NCBI RefSeq assembly: GCF_000003815.2
Contig: NC_049983.1
Span: forward strand, 11,641,333 to 11,662,377
Direction: 5' to 3'
Length of the DNA stretch: 21,045 bases
From: Branchiostoma floridae
Lineage: Eukaryota > Chordata > Leptocardii > Amphioxiformes > Branchiostomatidae
A program made the position numbers and the translations under genes. The notes beneath the pieces are model-generated. The model was not told the DNA's origin. It saw only the letters and a program-made list of their open reading frames with translations, and did no database searches. Shown here one piece after another: positions 1 through 9,075 of the stretch. The first letter of the stretch is position 1. Every line of letters starts with the position of its first letter.

Positions 1-7
1 TCTACTC

Positions 8-865
8 AGGCCATGTTGATTTGATTATCTAGATGACATCCTCCGGAACTCCAAACTGATGCGAGCGAGCGAATAAAAAAAAAGTTTGGCAAAAAAAAAA
101 AAGTTGCCTTCAGTATGAAATCAAAGTGGCCAGGAAGGCTGAACATAGGACTAAACACACATAGTATGGTATACCAACAGTTAGGTGTAGGGACCAGTAC
201 ATCATACGGGTGCAAAACATTTTTTTCTTCTTGGACCAATCCGAAAAAAACAGACCTGAAAAAAACAATAGAGGAACAGGTTTCGCCAATTACAAATTGG
301 ACACACTATGTCGGCAGGTGTTTGGGGTCTTACCGGGCCAAGAAGACAACAAGAGCGAAGTCACGTTTCTACAGTGAGAGGTACAGAGACAGTTAGCCTT
401 TATTACATGGAGATGGGATTTTAAAATGCCAGTGGTAGTTCAATAATCCACAGATTCCTTTGTAGCAAAATTGACCAATTACCATTGTTTTGAGTATTGC
501 CAGTTCTCAAGTTTTCACAGACAATCAGGTCCAGGTTCAGGTCCGGACCTGGAAATGATCCTCTGGACCTGAACGGGACCTATACCTGAATTTTCTGTAC
601 TGGTACCTACCCCTACCTACAATAGATTTTTTTTTTCTTTCTGTCCTTTCACATCTTATTCTTTGACTTTATATCTATTTTGGCATTCTATGGCATTAGT
701 TATCTGTTTTCGGATACTTTTTTTTTCAATCTACGGAATATTTGTGCTCATTTTACAGCTGCTTTGCACAATTTACTGTGTAGTCGAAAACTTTTTTTTT
801 TTTGGAAACGGCCGAAAATTGGTGCGAGCGCGGATGTCATCCATAGAATCAAATCAACATGGCCT
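8..865. repeat. Fold-back (inverted-repeat) element, MITE-like
   Basis: The outer arms 8-41 and 832-865 are reverse complements at 31 of 34 positions, including a 19-nt perfect run at the outer ends. A second inner pair, 182-201 and 596-615, matches at 18 of 20. Both arms carry poly-A/T runs just inside the ends. The interior (about 525-590) holds nested GGTCC palindromes, including the perfect 14-mer caggtccggacctg at 538-551. No transposase-like reading frame is present; the open frames here are low-complexity. A non-autonomous DNA element or fold-back repeat is the best reading. Its left end lies almost at the window edge, so no target-site duplication can be judged. Confidence 0.55.
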
Positions 866-1835
866 CATTACAAATACTGGGAATATAGAAAATCAAAACA
901 CCAAAGGTCTACAGTCATTGCAAACTCTTGCGTGTGCAATAAATTTAACATGAAACAGTATATTTTCCTAGAATAGACCTACGCACTGTGTATTACCCAA
1001 TTGCTTCGAAAGGTAACGAAATTGCGAGTGTAACTAATTGTATTGTCAGTGACTGCAGTTTGACCGACCACGGCGATTCATTCAGTTTATTCACGCTAGT
1101 TGCAAATAGATAATTTTTTCCATTTTAACAAATATGTCCAAACAGAAGGAAGGTACATGTAATAATGTTACCACTATTTCAAAATTGTCTAATTCATGTC
1201 AAAAATGATAATTATTTACTTTTTATTAGAACAAGTTTATTTACTAGATAATGCCCGAGGGCTAGTTGTAGGTACATGATAAAAACACAGGTGATAAACA
1301 TGTAACGATGGATAATGATTATCATTATTGTAAAAAGAGACTACTCGAATACTAGTGTTGTCTATTTTCAAATAGCTTAAGTTTAACATCTTGTAAAAGT
1401 GCAATTTTTAAAAGATAGAAATTTCAAAATAATGTGATATCCCGAAAACACGTTCACACACGTTACGCACACACACAGACACGCACATGCACACTTAGTG
1501 ATTTCATTTTGGTTATTCATTTCAAATTGAGTTGGCGAATTCTGTGCTTTTAATGTGGCGTCATGTTTTCCTGTTGACTTGCTAACAAGGCTCTGTCTGT
1601 ATGAGCTGCGTCTGTCACGGAAACGTTTAAAAGTTCACTAAGCAGTGAACAGACGTGATTTAACTTTGATTTAAATTTAACTTTGGAGTCTTGCATCAAT
1701 ACATTAGACTAGAGGTGTTGCACTACATTCACGCCTAGTTTAACCAAGTTGGTAGGCTATTTCAACTACATCACTCCCGCCCCCACCCCTGTAGCACATC
1801 TCAGCCGGCTCAGACCACATTCCCACTCAAAACAA
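866..1835 (-). other. 3' flank / probable 3' UTR of the SLC22 gene
   Basis: This AT-rich stretch has no supportable coding region. Read on the minus strand downstream of the transporter stop codon, it has AATAAA hexamers at 1241-1236, 1227-1222 and 1091-1086, which are candidate polyadenylation signals 600-750 nt after the stop. A CA-rich patch lies at about 1452-1496. Which signal is used, if any, cannot be told from sequence alone. Confidence 0.35.
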
Positions 1836-1979
1836 TCAATCAGAACTATCCTCCAGCTCGTCTATGGTTTGTGGCATCTTCCTTCCCTTGGTCTCCGTCA
1901 GCAGGAGCGCTGTCAGGCCGGCTAGAATGGACAGTACACCAAACAGCACCAAAGGGACGTGGATACTGCTCACTCGCTC
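1836..1979 (-). CDS. SLC22 last exon: TM12, TETKGR and stop
   Basis: It follows the acceptor ccttctaccag. Residues 490-536 give TM12 (about 496-516), then TETKGRKMPQTIDELEDSSD and the stop TGA at 1838-1836. E-T-K-G followed by P-x-T-I-x-E-x-E is the normal C-terminal signature just after TM12 in SLC22 proteins. There is no PDZ-type ending. Confidence 0.92.
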   Translation of the reverse strand, partial: ERVSSIHVPLVLFGVLSILAGLTALLLTETKGRKMPQTIDELEDSSD

Positions 1980-4900
1980 CTGGTAGAAGGAAGGATGACA
2001 GGGAGTATAGTTAAGAAAGTGATAGGGTGGAACGTTTTTGCCCGGCTTGTACTAACACCTGCGGGATCAGAACGCTTTGGCCCGTTAGCAACTCGGCCTA
2101 AGGCTCATCACACCAACTCCGGTGGTGAGGTGACTGGAACGAATTGACCAGGGTACAGGGCCGAGTTTGATACTCCGTCAAGTTGACAAATGGCCAAATC
2201 TTCCTGATCCCAAGTGTTAGCACAAGACGTGCAAAAAGTTAAACGCATTCCACCATTTCATGTGAAGAAATGTGGAAATGTAATGTTAACGTTGTCAGAC
2301 TTTCTCGACGTCCGTACAAGAATAAACCAAAGCAAAGAAAACACGAAACGAAAATGATGCCATATATGTCTCTTCGGTTTCCAACAATTTCAAATTTTCT
2401 ATCAAAAATTTGTCCAATATTTCTATTCCTCCTAGACATTACACTAGCTTCGTGCACGTGCTCATTATTTTCATAGATCATATAAAAACCCCTTAACAGC
2501 TTCATGATATATGTCTCGTGTACAGACCTCAAGGTACACGTGTAAGGAAACTCATAAACACCATGTTTCTCGGACGCGGACATATAAATATCTGCAGCGC
2601 GCAGCGGGTAGGCTGGTTACCTGCCGGGTCCCGATTTGGAAATGTGATGTTAGCTTGAGCGTAAGCTCTACGCCTCTTTCTGGCAGCCTGTTTTCTTTCG
2701 AGTTATCGCCACCCTTGTGCCGAGGAAAACAACGTTAACTGCTGCGTGCTTCCATACATTCGAGCGAATTGATTGACACCGACCCCGTAGATATTCCCAG
2801 CGTACGCTGATACACGTGGCGGGTGAGCAGCTCACCGTACAGATACCGGCGAGCTCACGATGGTATGGTTACCAGCCTACCGTTAGCTAGCCTGGATACC
2901 AGATCCCAACCCGATCTCAAGAATAAGAATACCCCACACGATAGATTTTTGAAATCGCCTTGGGGTCTAATATCCAAGCTACCGTTTCGTTTAAGGTCAC
3001 GTGTAATACGTACCAGATACATGGCGAAGGGAGCTATGATACCACCAACCCTGGACGAGAACGATGACACACCTACCCCAACGTTCCTGCAATGCAAGAG
3101 TTCTACATCTCAACATCTGATCAACCAAAATGGGTATCGAGTACTATCGACGATATATGAATACAGTTAATAAGCTTGTTTGTTTGTTTGTTTGTTTACG
3201 TTCTCCACTCGAAGACATTTGGTAAGCCGTACATTTGATGAGCATTCGCCTCAAAGCTGGCTTTAGACTTTGCAGATTTTGTCCAAATGAAAAACCAAGA
3301 TGACAACTGTCATGTTAATTCGTCAGAACAGAAAAAATATTATTTACAACCCACAATCAATTAAACTACGTCTGGCAACAATGCTTTAGATAATGTTCCT
3401 ATAGCTAAAACCCTTGTAGATGGTGCGAGATTTAGATCAACCATTCATACGAAGTCTTGCCGTCCCTTACCTCACCACAGTAGGGAACAGTTCTGTAGCA
3501 TACAGGAACACGATAGCGTAGGAAGCAGCGATGCCAAACTTCCCCAGCATGGCAAGGGTCACCACCAACGGTGAAAGATCAACCCCATTAACTGAAAGGG
3601 CAGGCAATAGAGGAGGTATCGCAGCATGATTGTCTCAACTCTCAAATAATTAAGAACGTCAAGGTTCTACAGTTTGAGTAGAAACATTCTAACGGCTAAC
3701 ACATGCATGTTCTCAAAGCAATGAAGCTATTTGTGTTAATAAAAGGGTATGTACATGGACATTGACGTAAGCTATACTAGTATATCAAAGCACTACGTGT
3801 ATAGTATCTTCAGTCCAATTTCTTGTATACAGGCCACTGAAAGTTTGTACAGATCTGTTAACTTAAAGGTATCATGTAAATTTCCATGTTCCCCGGTGAA
3901 TCGATGCAAAGGATAAAAGGATGCCTGTTTACCAAGAAAACCTCATACGTTCTTAAAATAGAACAGAGATAGGTTGATTTTCAGGTCTATATTCGGACTG
4001 ATGATCATGGAATTTGAATAGATTTTTTTAAGGCATGGTATATTTAAAAATACGTTAGTATATCTAATCATAGACATCTATAAATTTGGTAAGTTATGTA
4101 ACATTCTCTCGTTGGAAATTGCCAGAAAGTGATTACATATTTGGCTGTACCTGATGTGGGGATAGCTATCGTCAGCGCACACGACACTCCGCCCACCACA
4201 TGAAATAGACACAAAGGCAAGCGTCGTCCCCACCTGGAATGAACAGGAGAAATCAAACATTTAATAACCAGCAAATGCAGACTATTTCCCGTCGTCCCCA
4301 TCTGGAATGGACAGGAAGACATTTTATAGATGACATCCTTTGCAGAATGCAAAATTAATGAGATAGCGCGAAAAACAAGATGGGTAAAAAAAACAAGATG
4401 GCAAAATGTTTGACCATTTTGGTCTATCTGACCTCTGACAATCCCCGAAGAGAAAAAAAATCTTGTTTTTCCCCTTAAATCACGCAAAAATTGATGAGCG
4501 CGTCGATACCATCCATAAAATTTACTTGTGGCTTAATGCTAGCAAATGCAGACTACTTCCATTCCATCTATAATTTGGGTCTATAACCACAGAATGACTG
4601 TATCTGCGCGTAGTGCGAACGTAACATATTTCCTAGCAGGCCTAAACATGAAACCATTGAGATTTGACCTGCCTGTGGATGACAAAACTCGAGATGATGT
4701 AGGCTGGAATCTCCACAGCGCCACTGATGAAGATATTGACGTACTTGTCACCAGCCAGAATGTCCGTGTTGAGAGACAGACCATAATACACCAGGGAGTT
4801 CACCCACCTGCGGGGTAGAGATAGAAATGAACATAGTAATGAAGATGTATACGAATGCAAATCATAAACCTGACAAATTCATTCAGCAGGTAGTAACAGA

Positions 4901-7724
4901 TTAACGCTCACTAGGAGGGACGGTCTTTTTAGAATAATCACAATGACACAAATTTATGAAATCTAATATATGGCCCTCCCCCCCTCTCCCCCCTTTCCTT
5001 CCCTTCTTCCTTGCTCGACTCCTTCCTTCCTTCCTTCCTAGGCCTCTTCCGTCCCTCCCTCCCTCCATCCTTCCTTATCTTCTATCCCTCGTTCTTTTCC
5101 TCCTTCCTTCCATCCCTCCCTCACTAATGATTATCCGACGTATGTTACTGATGCCATGTTACATCAAAGTTGCATACATACCACACAAACATCATAATGA
5201 GGGTGACCTTCCGCAATCTGGGCGTTCGGAATAAGTCTAGAAGATTTTTCTTCCCCGCAGAGTCGCCTGACGAGCCATTGACGTGTAAGCCGTGCTCTTT
5301 ACCACAAATACTAATGGGTCCGACATCAGGAACTTGGTGTAGATCAGGTTGGTACTTTCCCGCACCATCCCCGCTAACGAGCATGGGGCTGGGTACGGCT
5401 TTGTTATTAAACCTGGCCGCCTTCTGTAGGATCTCTTCCGCTTCGCTGATTCTGCCTCTCGAAACAAGCCATCTAGATGATTCCGGAATAACCCTGTCAA
5501 ATAAGTCAGTAATCAACATGATTTGGGAGACTTGATACGGTCGACACAGTGGCTAATGGACCTTGCAATCCCTTTACATTAAAGGCGGTGATCGCTGAGC
5601 AACAACAAAAAACAATGACAGATAGCCCAACAACAAAGCCAATAAAGAAACGGCGAATTTGTAAAATCTTTTGTGTGTTTTCTTGTCCTTAAATGAGCCG
5701 CCTTCGTCTTCTACTTTTTTTATCAGTGAACGGAAAGAGAGCTAAGATATCATCGGAATACTAAAACAGAAAAAAACAGCACAACGACTTTCGTACGATT
5801 ATGTATAAATTATACATGCATGCACTAAGCAAGAGGATACAAATGAAGTTAACCTAACATAAATCATATGAACAAATCAACATGTCAAATTCAAAGTTGA
5901 CGTGTCGTTTACACTGCCGGTTCCAAGGTCTAAACGTCTTTGATGTATTTACCTTTGTACACAGAAGGGGTTACCTCAATGCAGTCGAGTACTTACAGGA
6001 TGAAATGTATAAAATTCTAAAAGCCAACGGAAATAAATTGAAGCGTTGATCATTACCTCATGAACAATACACAAAATAATCAGCCATCCCAAAGCTTTCT
6101 GTGAAAGTTTCAACTGTGCTAAGGGAAACATCACTGCAAACTTCCTAATAGTAAGATAAACACGTGAAACGAAATATTTGAGCCTACCACCAGTAGGGCA
6201 GGGCGATGATGTTGAAGAGAGAGATAAGAAGCTGCAGGTGCCGCCAGTTGGGGAGGAGGTAGGCCAGTAGGGCCAGGCTCATGATGCCCGAGGCCCAGAA
6301 CAGAGTCGTCAGCACCCCGGCAAAGCTGCGGCGGGCGGGGGAGAACATCTCTGTAGCCATCACGTACGACACGAGATCAACCCCCTGCGCAGGGAGAAGT
6401 GATACGGAATCATTAGACTCTTCAAATGCCTGAATGGTTACGAGTTCGATTCCTGTTTTTCTGCGTAAGACACTTTGCACGACTTTCCTTACTCCAACCA
6501 GGTGTAAAATGGGTACTTGAATTTGGTTGGGGATGTAAAAGGTAGTTGAGGACAGACCTAGACACAGTGGATAACAATCCACAAAGAAAAGCTATGGTAC
6601 TGCCTTTATCATTTAGTCTCGCACAGACTCGTTGGGTTGCTATAAAAGTGTAAGGTTAACTATGCAAGTAGAATATTAAAGGAATTAGCCGGCCAAGCCG
6701 TCACACGTTTGTGTCTATTCTTCCAACAGCCCAAGGATTATGGTAGAGACTAAGAAATGGAGAAAGGTGCAGATTCTGTAATTATCACTCAAGAAGTATA
6801 TAGGACGAGCTCTTAGATCTGGACTCATAGTTATACAGATGTTCTAAGATTGCACAACACATATCGAATCCTGTACCTGTTCTAGGGCTCCTGTTATAAA
6901 CTTCAGTATAGTGAAGGAGTAGTAGTCCTGCGCAAACGCTGTGCCCACTCCGAAAATCATCTGCAGCCAGATGGACACGATCCAGACCCGAAGGCGTCCG
7001 AAGTGGTCCGACAGCTGCCCGAATATCAACGAGCCGACCATGACGCCCACCATGAAGACGGACTCAGATGTCTCTACTAGTGCTGACTTGTCACACACCA
7101 GGTCCCACTGTGGTATATTCGTATGGAGAGGGTGTCTTGTGACTTGTGGTGTCAAAAGTACGTATTGATCAAAAGTATGATCAAACGTAAATATTTCTTC
7201 GCACGAGAAGATATGTATTGAGCACAAACAAATCAATTCTACTTAAGTAGCACAGTATAGCAGTTAAAAAAAATGCATCGATGTAACGTCGTAATATTGC
7301 TATTACAGGACCCACGATAACGGGAGCAATGACGTAATACTTTCAAGGTACATTTGTACTTCTTTTGTTGCTGTTCGTTATCTTTTTATGAAAAAAGAGA
7401 ACATCTTACCTCAGTTACGATTGTAGACTGGAAGCTGTACTCCCAGCCATTCTCGCATGGCACGGTCGAGTTGTCAATGCTGAAGTTTTTGTACATACTG
7501 CATTGACTGTACACCTCACGACCGTCCACCAGGCTAGAGGGTATGCTGTGGTTACGGTTTACTCCTGGCACCTTACAGTGGTGTTCTGGTAGTCCTCCGA
7601 GGAAAGCCATACTCAGCATGTGCCAGGCCTGGGTAAACTGCCCGGACACGCATATCAGGACATATATAATAGTCTGGTATAAGCCAAAGTCTCCAAGTAG
7701 GATCAGGGCTTCGTCTAACTCCAT
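1836..7724 (-). CDS. SLC22-family organic cation/carnitine transporter-like protein, complete, 9 exons
   Basis: Inferred coding joins, read on the minus strand: 7724-7410, 7107-6877, 6384-6188, 5493-5182, 4807-4673, 4233-4151, 3591-3471, 3086-3014, 1979-1836. They total 1611 nt, i.e. 536 residues plus stop, the usual SLC22 size. Every junction keeps phase; all introns are GT-AG except the GC-AG intron after 4673. The protein has the SLC22 plan: TM1, a large Cys-rich glycosylated extracellular loop (about 45-110), MFS motif A at 135-145 (GQLSDHFGRLR), the PESSRWL signature at 251-257 before a long cytosolic loop, EIPAY at 384-388, ELFPTVVR at 458-465, and TETKGR at 517-522 before a short acidic tail. 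SLC22 carriers move organic cations, zwitterions such as carnitine, or anions across the plasma membrane. The motifs look closer to the OCT/OCTN branch than to OATs, but substrate cannot be assigned. Confidence 0.9.
1980..3013 (-). other. Last SLC22 intron, with a foldback at 2091-2166
   Basis: Intron of about 1.03 kb. Open frames on either strand have no recognisable domain. At 2091-2098 and 2159-2166 actcggcc and ggccgagt form an 8-bp inverted repeat enclosing an inner imperfect hairpin (CACC-aactcc-GGTG), a possible remnant of a small transposable element. Nothing else was recognised. Confidence 0.4.
3014..3086 (-). CDS. SLC22 exon 8: TM11
   Basis: This short exon (73 nt) follows the acceptor ctgcattgcag. 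One base completes R465, then NVGVGVSSFSSRVGGIIAPF, the R-N-x-G..S..-R-x-G-x-x-x-P pattern of SLC22 TM11. It ends at TATCTG|gtacgt, phase 0. Further reading in this frame past 3014 is intron. Confidence 0.9.
3176..3197. repeat. (GTTT)n microsatellite
   Basis: Five tandem GTTT units follow aagcTT, in the SLC22 intron between exons 7 and 8. It is an ordinary short tandem repeat. Confidence 0.9.
3471..3591 (-). CDS. SLC22 exon 7: TM10-TM11 region with ELFPTVVR
   Basis: The acceptor is ccctttcag at 3600-3592. Two bases complete V425, followed by NGVDLSPLVVTLAMLGKFG and AIVFLYATELFPTVVR. G-K-F followed by ..TELFPTVVR is the conserved TM10-TM11 segment of SLC22 proteins. The donor is GTGAG|gtaagg, phase 2, splitting R465. 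Confidence 0.9.
3592..4150 (-). other. SLC22 intron 6, nothing recognised
   Basis: AT-rich intron of about 560 bp between exons 6 and 7. No coding, RNA or repeat structure was recognised. Confidence 0.5.
4151..4233 (-). CDS. SLC22 exon 6: WGRR loop and TM9
   Basis: Residues 397-425: R|WGRRLPLCLFHVVGGVSCAL, the short loop with basic GRR followed by a membrane span. The acceptor is ttcattccag at 4243-4234. The donor is TCAG|gtacag at 4150-4149, phase 1. A partial second copy of this acceptor and the first 12 exon bases lies 68 bp upstream (see the separate repeat entry). Confidence 0.85.
4222..4316 (-). repeat. Duplicated 3' splice site of SLC22 exon 6
   Basis: 4222-4248 and 4290-4316 match at 25 of 27 positions. 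Each copy holds the 15 nt before the splice site (tcctgtYcattccag on the minus strand) and the first 12 nt of exon 6. The copy nearest the exon body (AG at 4235-4234) is the functional one. The upstream copy would read on in a different frame and reach a stop before the next copy. Confidence 0.75.
4319..4528. repeat. Small inverted-repeat (MITE-like) element in SLC22 intron 5
   Basis: The left arm 4319-4337 and right arm 4505-4523 are reverse complements at 15 of 19 positions, built around TTTTAT-rGATGryATC. The interior is rich in AAACAAGATGG and CTTGTTTTT runs that can also pair. The end motif resembles the right arm of the 8-865 element (GCGC then GATGTCATCCATAGAATC), suggesting one family. 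The element is flanked by a 20-bp direct repeat, agcaaatgcagactaYttcc, at 4270-4289 and 4541-4560. Confidence 0.45.
4673..4807 (-). CDS. SLC22 exon 5: TM7-TM8, ends at a GC splice donor
   Basis: It starts after ccccgcag and encodes residues 352-397, beginning WWVNSLVYYGLSLN (a conserved TM7 segment) and including VEIPAY (383-388). To join the next exon as HRWGRR, the expected SLC22 sequence in which R397 is split AG|G, the exon must end at 4673, giving the donor ACAG|gcaggt. The GT four bases further on (CAG|gtcaaa) would shift the frame and lose the motif. A GC-AG intron is therefore the simplest reading. Confidence 0.8.
4967..5125. repeat. Polypyrimidine (CCTT/CCCT) low-complexity tract
   Basis: About 150 nt consist almost only of C and T on the plus strand, including ccttccttccttcctt and ccctccctccctcc runs. 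In transcript sense (minus) it is a purine-rich GGAA/GGGA tract inside the intron between SLC22 exons 4 and 5. The frame that reads through it is low-complexity and not a gene. Confidence 0.85.
5182..5493 (-). CDS. SLC22 exon 4: PESxRWL signature and long cytosolic loop
   Basis: The acceptor is tttgacag at 5501-5494; one base completes W248, then VIPESSRWLVSRGRISEAEE follows. PES-x-RWL at 251-257 is a hallmark of SLC22 proteins just after TM6. Residues of about 270-335 form a poorly conserved, Gly/Ser/Lys-rich cytosolic loop, followed by RKVTLIMMFVW entering TM7. The exon ends FVW with the tryptophan split at TG|gtatgt. At 312 nt it is longer than usual, because the loop and TM7 entry share one exon. 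Confidence 0.88.
5494..6187 (-). other. SLC22 intron 3, nothing recognised
   Basis: Intron of about 690 bp between exons 3 and 4. It is AT-rich and carries no frame with a recognisable motif and no clear repeat. Confidence 0.5.
6188..6384 (-). CDS. SLC22 exon 3: TM4-TM6 region
   Basis: Residues 183-248, starting after gcgcag at 6390-6385. It contains VMATEMFSPARRS (190-202), matching the conserved TE..P..R segment of SLC22 carriers, and two hydrophobic spans ending in PYWW. The donor is TG|gtaggc, phase 2, so the last tryptophan is split with the next exon. Confidence 0.87.
6415..6550 (+). repeat. tRNA-derived SINE fragment in SLC22 intron 2
   Basis: 6441-6454 (cgagttcgattcct) resembles a pol III B-box (GGTTCGANTCC). 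It is followed by gcgtaagacactttgcacga, then ctttccttactccaaccagg, then tgtaaaatgggtacttg. That order is the body pattern I recall for tRNA-type SINEs in marine invertebrates. The A-box side is degraded. The fragment lies about 30-165 bp upstream (in transcript sense) of the exon 3 acceptor, in antisense orientation to the host gene. The family assignment is from memory of the pattern, not a search. Confidence 0.5.
6877..7107 (-). CDS. SLC22 exon 2: TM2-TM4 region with MFS motif A
   Basis: It opens with WDLVCDKS, the conserved end of the large loop in this family, directly after an accacag acceptor. Residues 106-182 are encoded in phase 0 at both ends. Positions 135-145 read GQLSDHFGRLR, which fits the MFS/SLC22 cytoplasmic motif G-x-L-x-D-R/H-x-G-R at every fixed position. 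The donor is CAG|gtacag. The exon ends in FITGALEQ, which continues directly into the next exon's GVDLVSYVMATE, so no exon seems to be missing between them. Confidence 0.88.
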
Positions 7725-7727
7725 CCT
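7410..7727 (-). CDS. SLC22 exon 1: start codon, TM1, extracellular loop
   Basis: The start ATG is at 7724-7722 and opens MELDEALILLGDFGLYQ, the typical SLC22 N-terminus. Residues 1-105 include TM1 (about 18-43) and most of the large loop, with cysteines at 50, 75 and 90 and N-glycosylation sequons at N58, N80 and N85. The donor after 7410 is GAG|gtaaga, phase 0. Three bases before the ATG lies ttttcag|agg (AG at 7729-7728), so the start codon probably sits in an exon whose 5' UTR begins at 7727 after a leader intron. No first non-coding exon or promoter could be identified upstream. Confidence 0.85.
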
Positions 7728-8479
7728 CTGAAAATACTAAAAATACCGCATGCGTTTTCACTGGGATGCCGCTACTTTGTACTGTAAAGGGCAAAGGTCG
7801 GAAAGTTACATCACCGCACGGGTACCAGTTTACGTCATTGGTATGTCGTGTTTGCCATTTGCGGTAAGGCACAAATTTGTGATAAGGGTGCCGTATTTGT
7901 CCGAACTGTCAATGGGCCTGCTCCACAAAGGTACATTCTACAATGTATAAGCCTACGCTGTGCCATATCTTAATGGCACATAATGTTTTCTTATATCGAG
8001 CGTCCGTATGGCACGCAATTTGTTCTTTTGTGGAGTGTCCGACAATGAACTAGTGAATAACAAGATTTCATTCCTCAAGACAATCATCAAATGGGTAACA
8101 CGTTCTTTTATACCATGGCCAGTGACAAAATTATTGTCGTAATTAATCGACAAACGAGAGAGATTGAAGGCTGTTTATTTATTTGTTTATTTATTACATT
8201 ATTTATTACACTCATCATGCTCTCCTGACAGGCAGAACACATCAGCGTCCACTGCGTACGTCTATACGTCTATTGGCAAAATGTTTAAAAACCAGAAAAT
8301 TCTGGACCACAATTCATTGCATGTCATACAACGAATTGTGTTGTGTTGTATATATGGTCCAATGTGTGATAACTTTGTCTATCGTATATCTACAGTTAAT
8401 TACCGCAAAACCAAAAAGATGGAAATCCTCTCCTATAGAGATACTCCCAGTCTAGTTTGTAGACCCCAATAACATAGTA
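7728..8479. other. Upstream flank of the SLC22 gene, nothing firm
   Basis: It should contain the SLC22 leader and promoter, but no convincing TATA box, initiator or first exon was picked out. ctccacaaa (7921-7929) and tttgtggag (8027-8035) form a short inverted repeat, too weak to call an element. Open frames on either strand lack recognisable motifs. The rightmost part may already belong to the LINE remnant that follows. Confidence 0.35.
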
Positions 8480-9075
8480 GTGAATGGTTATTGAGAATCA
8501 AGATTGATAAGGATTTGTACAGACATTTTCTTGTATCTGAACATTTGATTGATATACTACAAAATGTACACATGGCATGGCTGTATTTCTTTCATACATC
8601 TATTCCATGGAAAACAGTATATACTTCTATAATTTTTAGCACTATTGACCCTGTAACTAGATTTTCCAATACAAACTCCTTCATCAATATTTACCTACCA
8701 ATAGATTATAGGGTATTTGGAAATGTGTCAATTTGCCATATGGAGGAGGAGACATATTTACACGTCTTCTGGGACTGCCCCAAGTAGTTCATTTTTACGA
8801 AAAAGTAAAAACCTGGTTCTTTGAAGAAAAAAAGACCAAACATTAACCATAATTTCCTTTAATAGCATCTTTGGTAATCGTTTAAGGGACCTATGTAATT
8901 GGCAATCTCATTATTTTATCGGCCAAAGTTAACATAATTTTCACAAATACAGAGAATGCAAAAGTGTCAATTTCAATTCATTCTTTCTTCCATTTATTAA
9001 TTACGTTTATTTCTTCGAAAATGTCAAATCGCTACCAGGAGATCAAAGATGGCGAAGCACCAAGGAAAGTGGGGG
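8480..9075 (+). pseudogene. Degraded L1-like LINE ORF2 C-terminal end
   Basis: One frame (8491-8787) ends with ICHMEEETYLHVFWDCPK, a good match to the zinc-binding end of LINE ORF2 proteins (zf-RVT type: C....ET..H.FW.C). After a one-base frame change it continues as FYEKVKTWFFE, then NLIILLAKVNIIF and a long basic segment, the usual L1-type C-terminus (...NFIILLAK.FIY...). At least two frameshifts and internal stops show it is dead. No RT core or 5' part is present, so this is a 5'-truncated copy. No clear poly-A tail or target-site duplication was seen. Confidence 0.6.

Noticed and set aside
1959-2147. Small plus-strand open frame
   Set aside because: It overlaps the last SLC22 exon and acceptor in antisense and has no recognisable motif.
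4956-5234. Open frame rich in Pro/Leu/Ser on the plus strand
   Set aside because: It is a translation of the CCTT/CCCT polypyrimidine tract and overlaps an SLC22 exon on the other strand.
6441-6454. Possible tRNA gene (B-box-like sequence)
   Set aside because: There is no cloverleaf or A-box at the right spacing, and the downstream body looks like a SINE.
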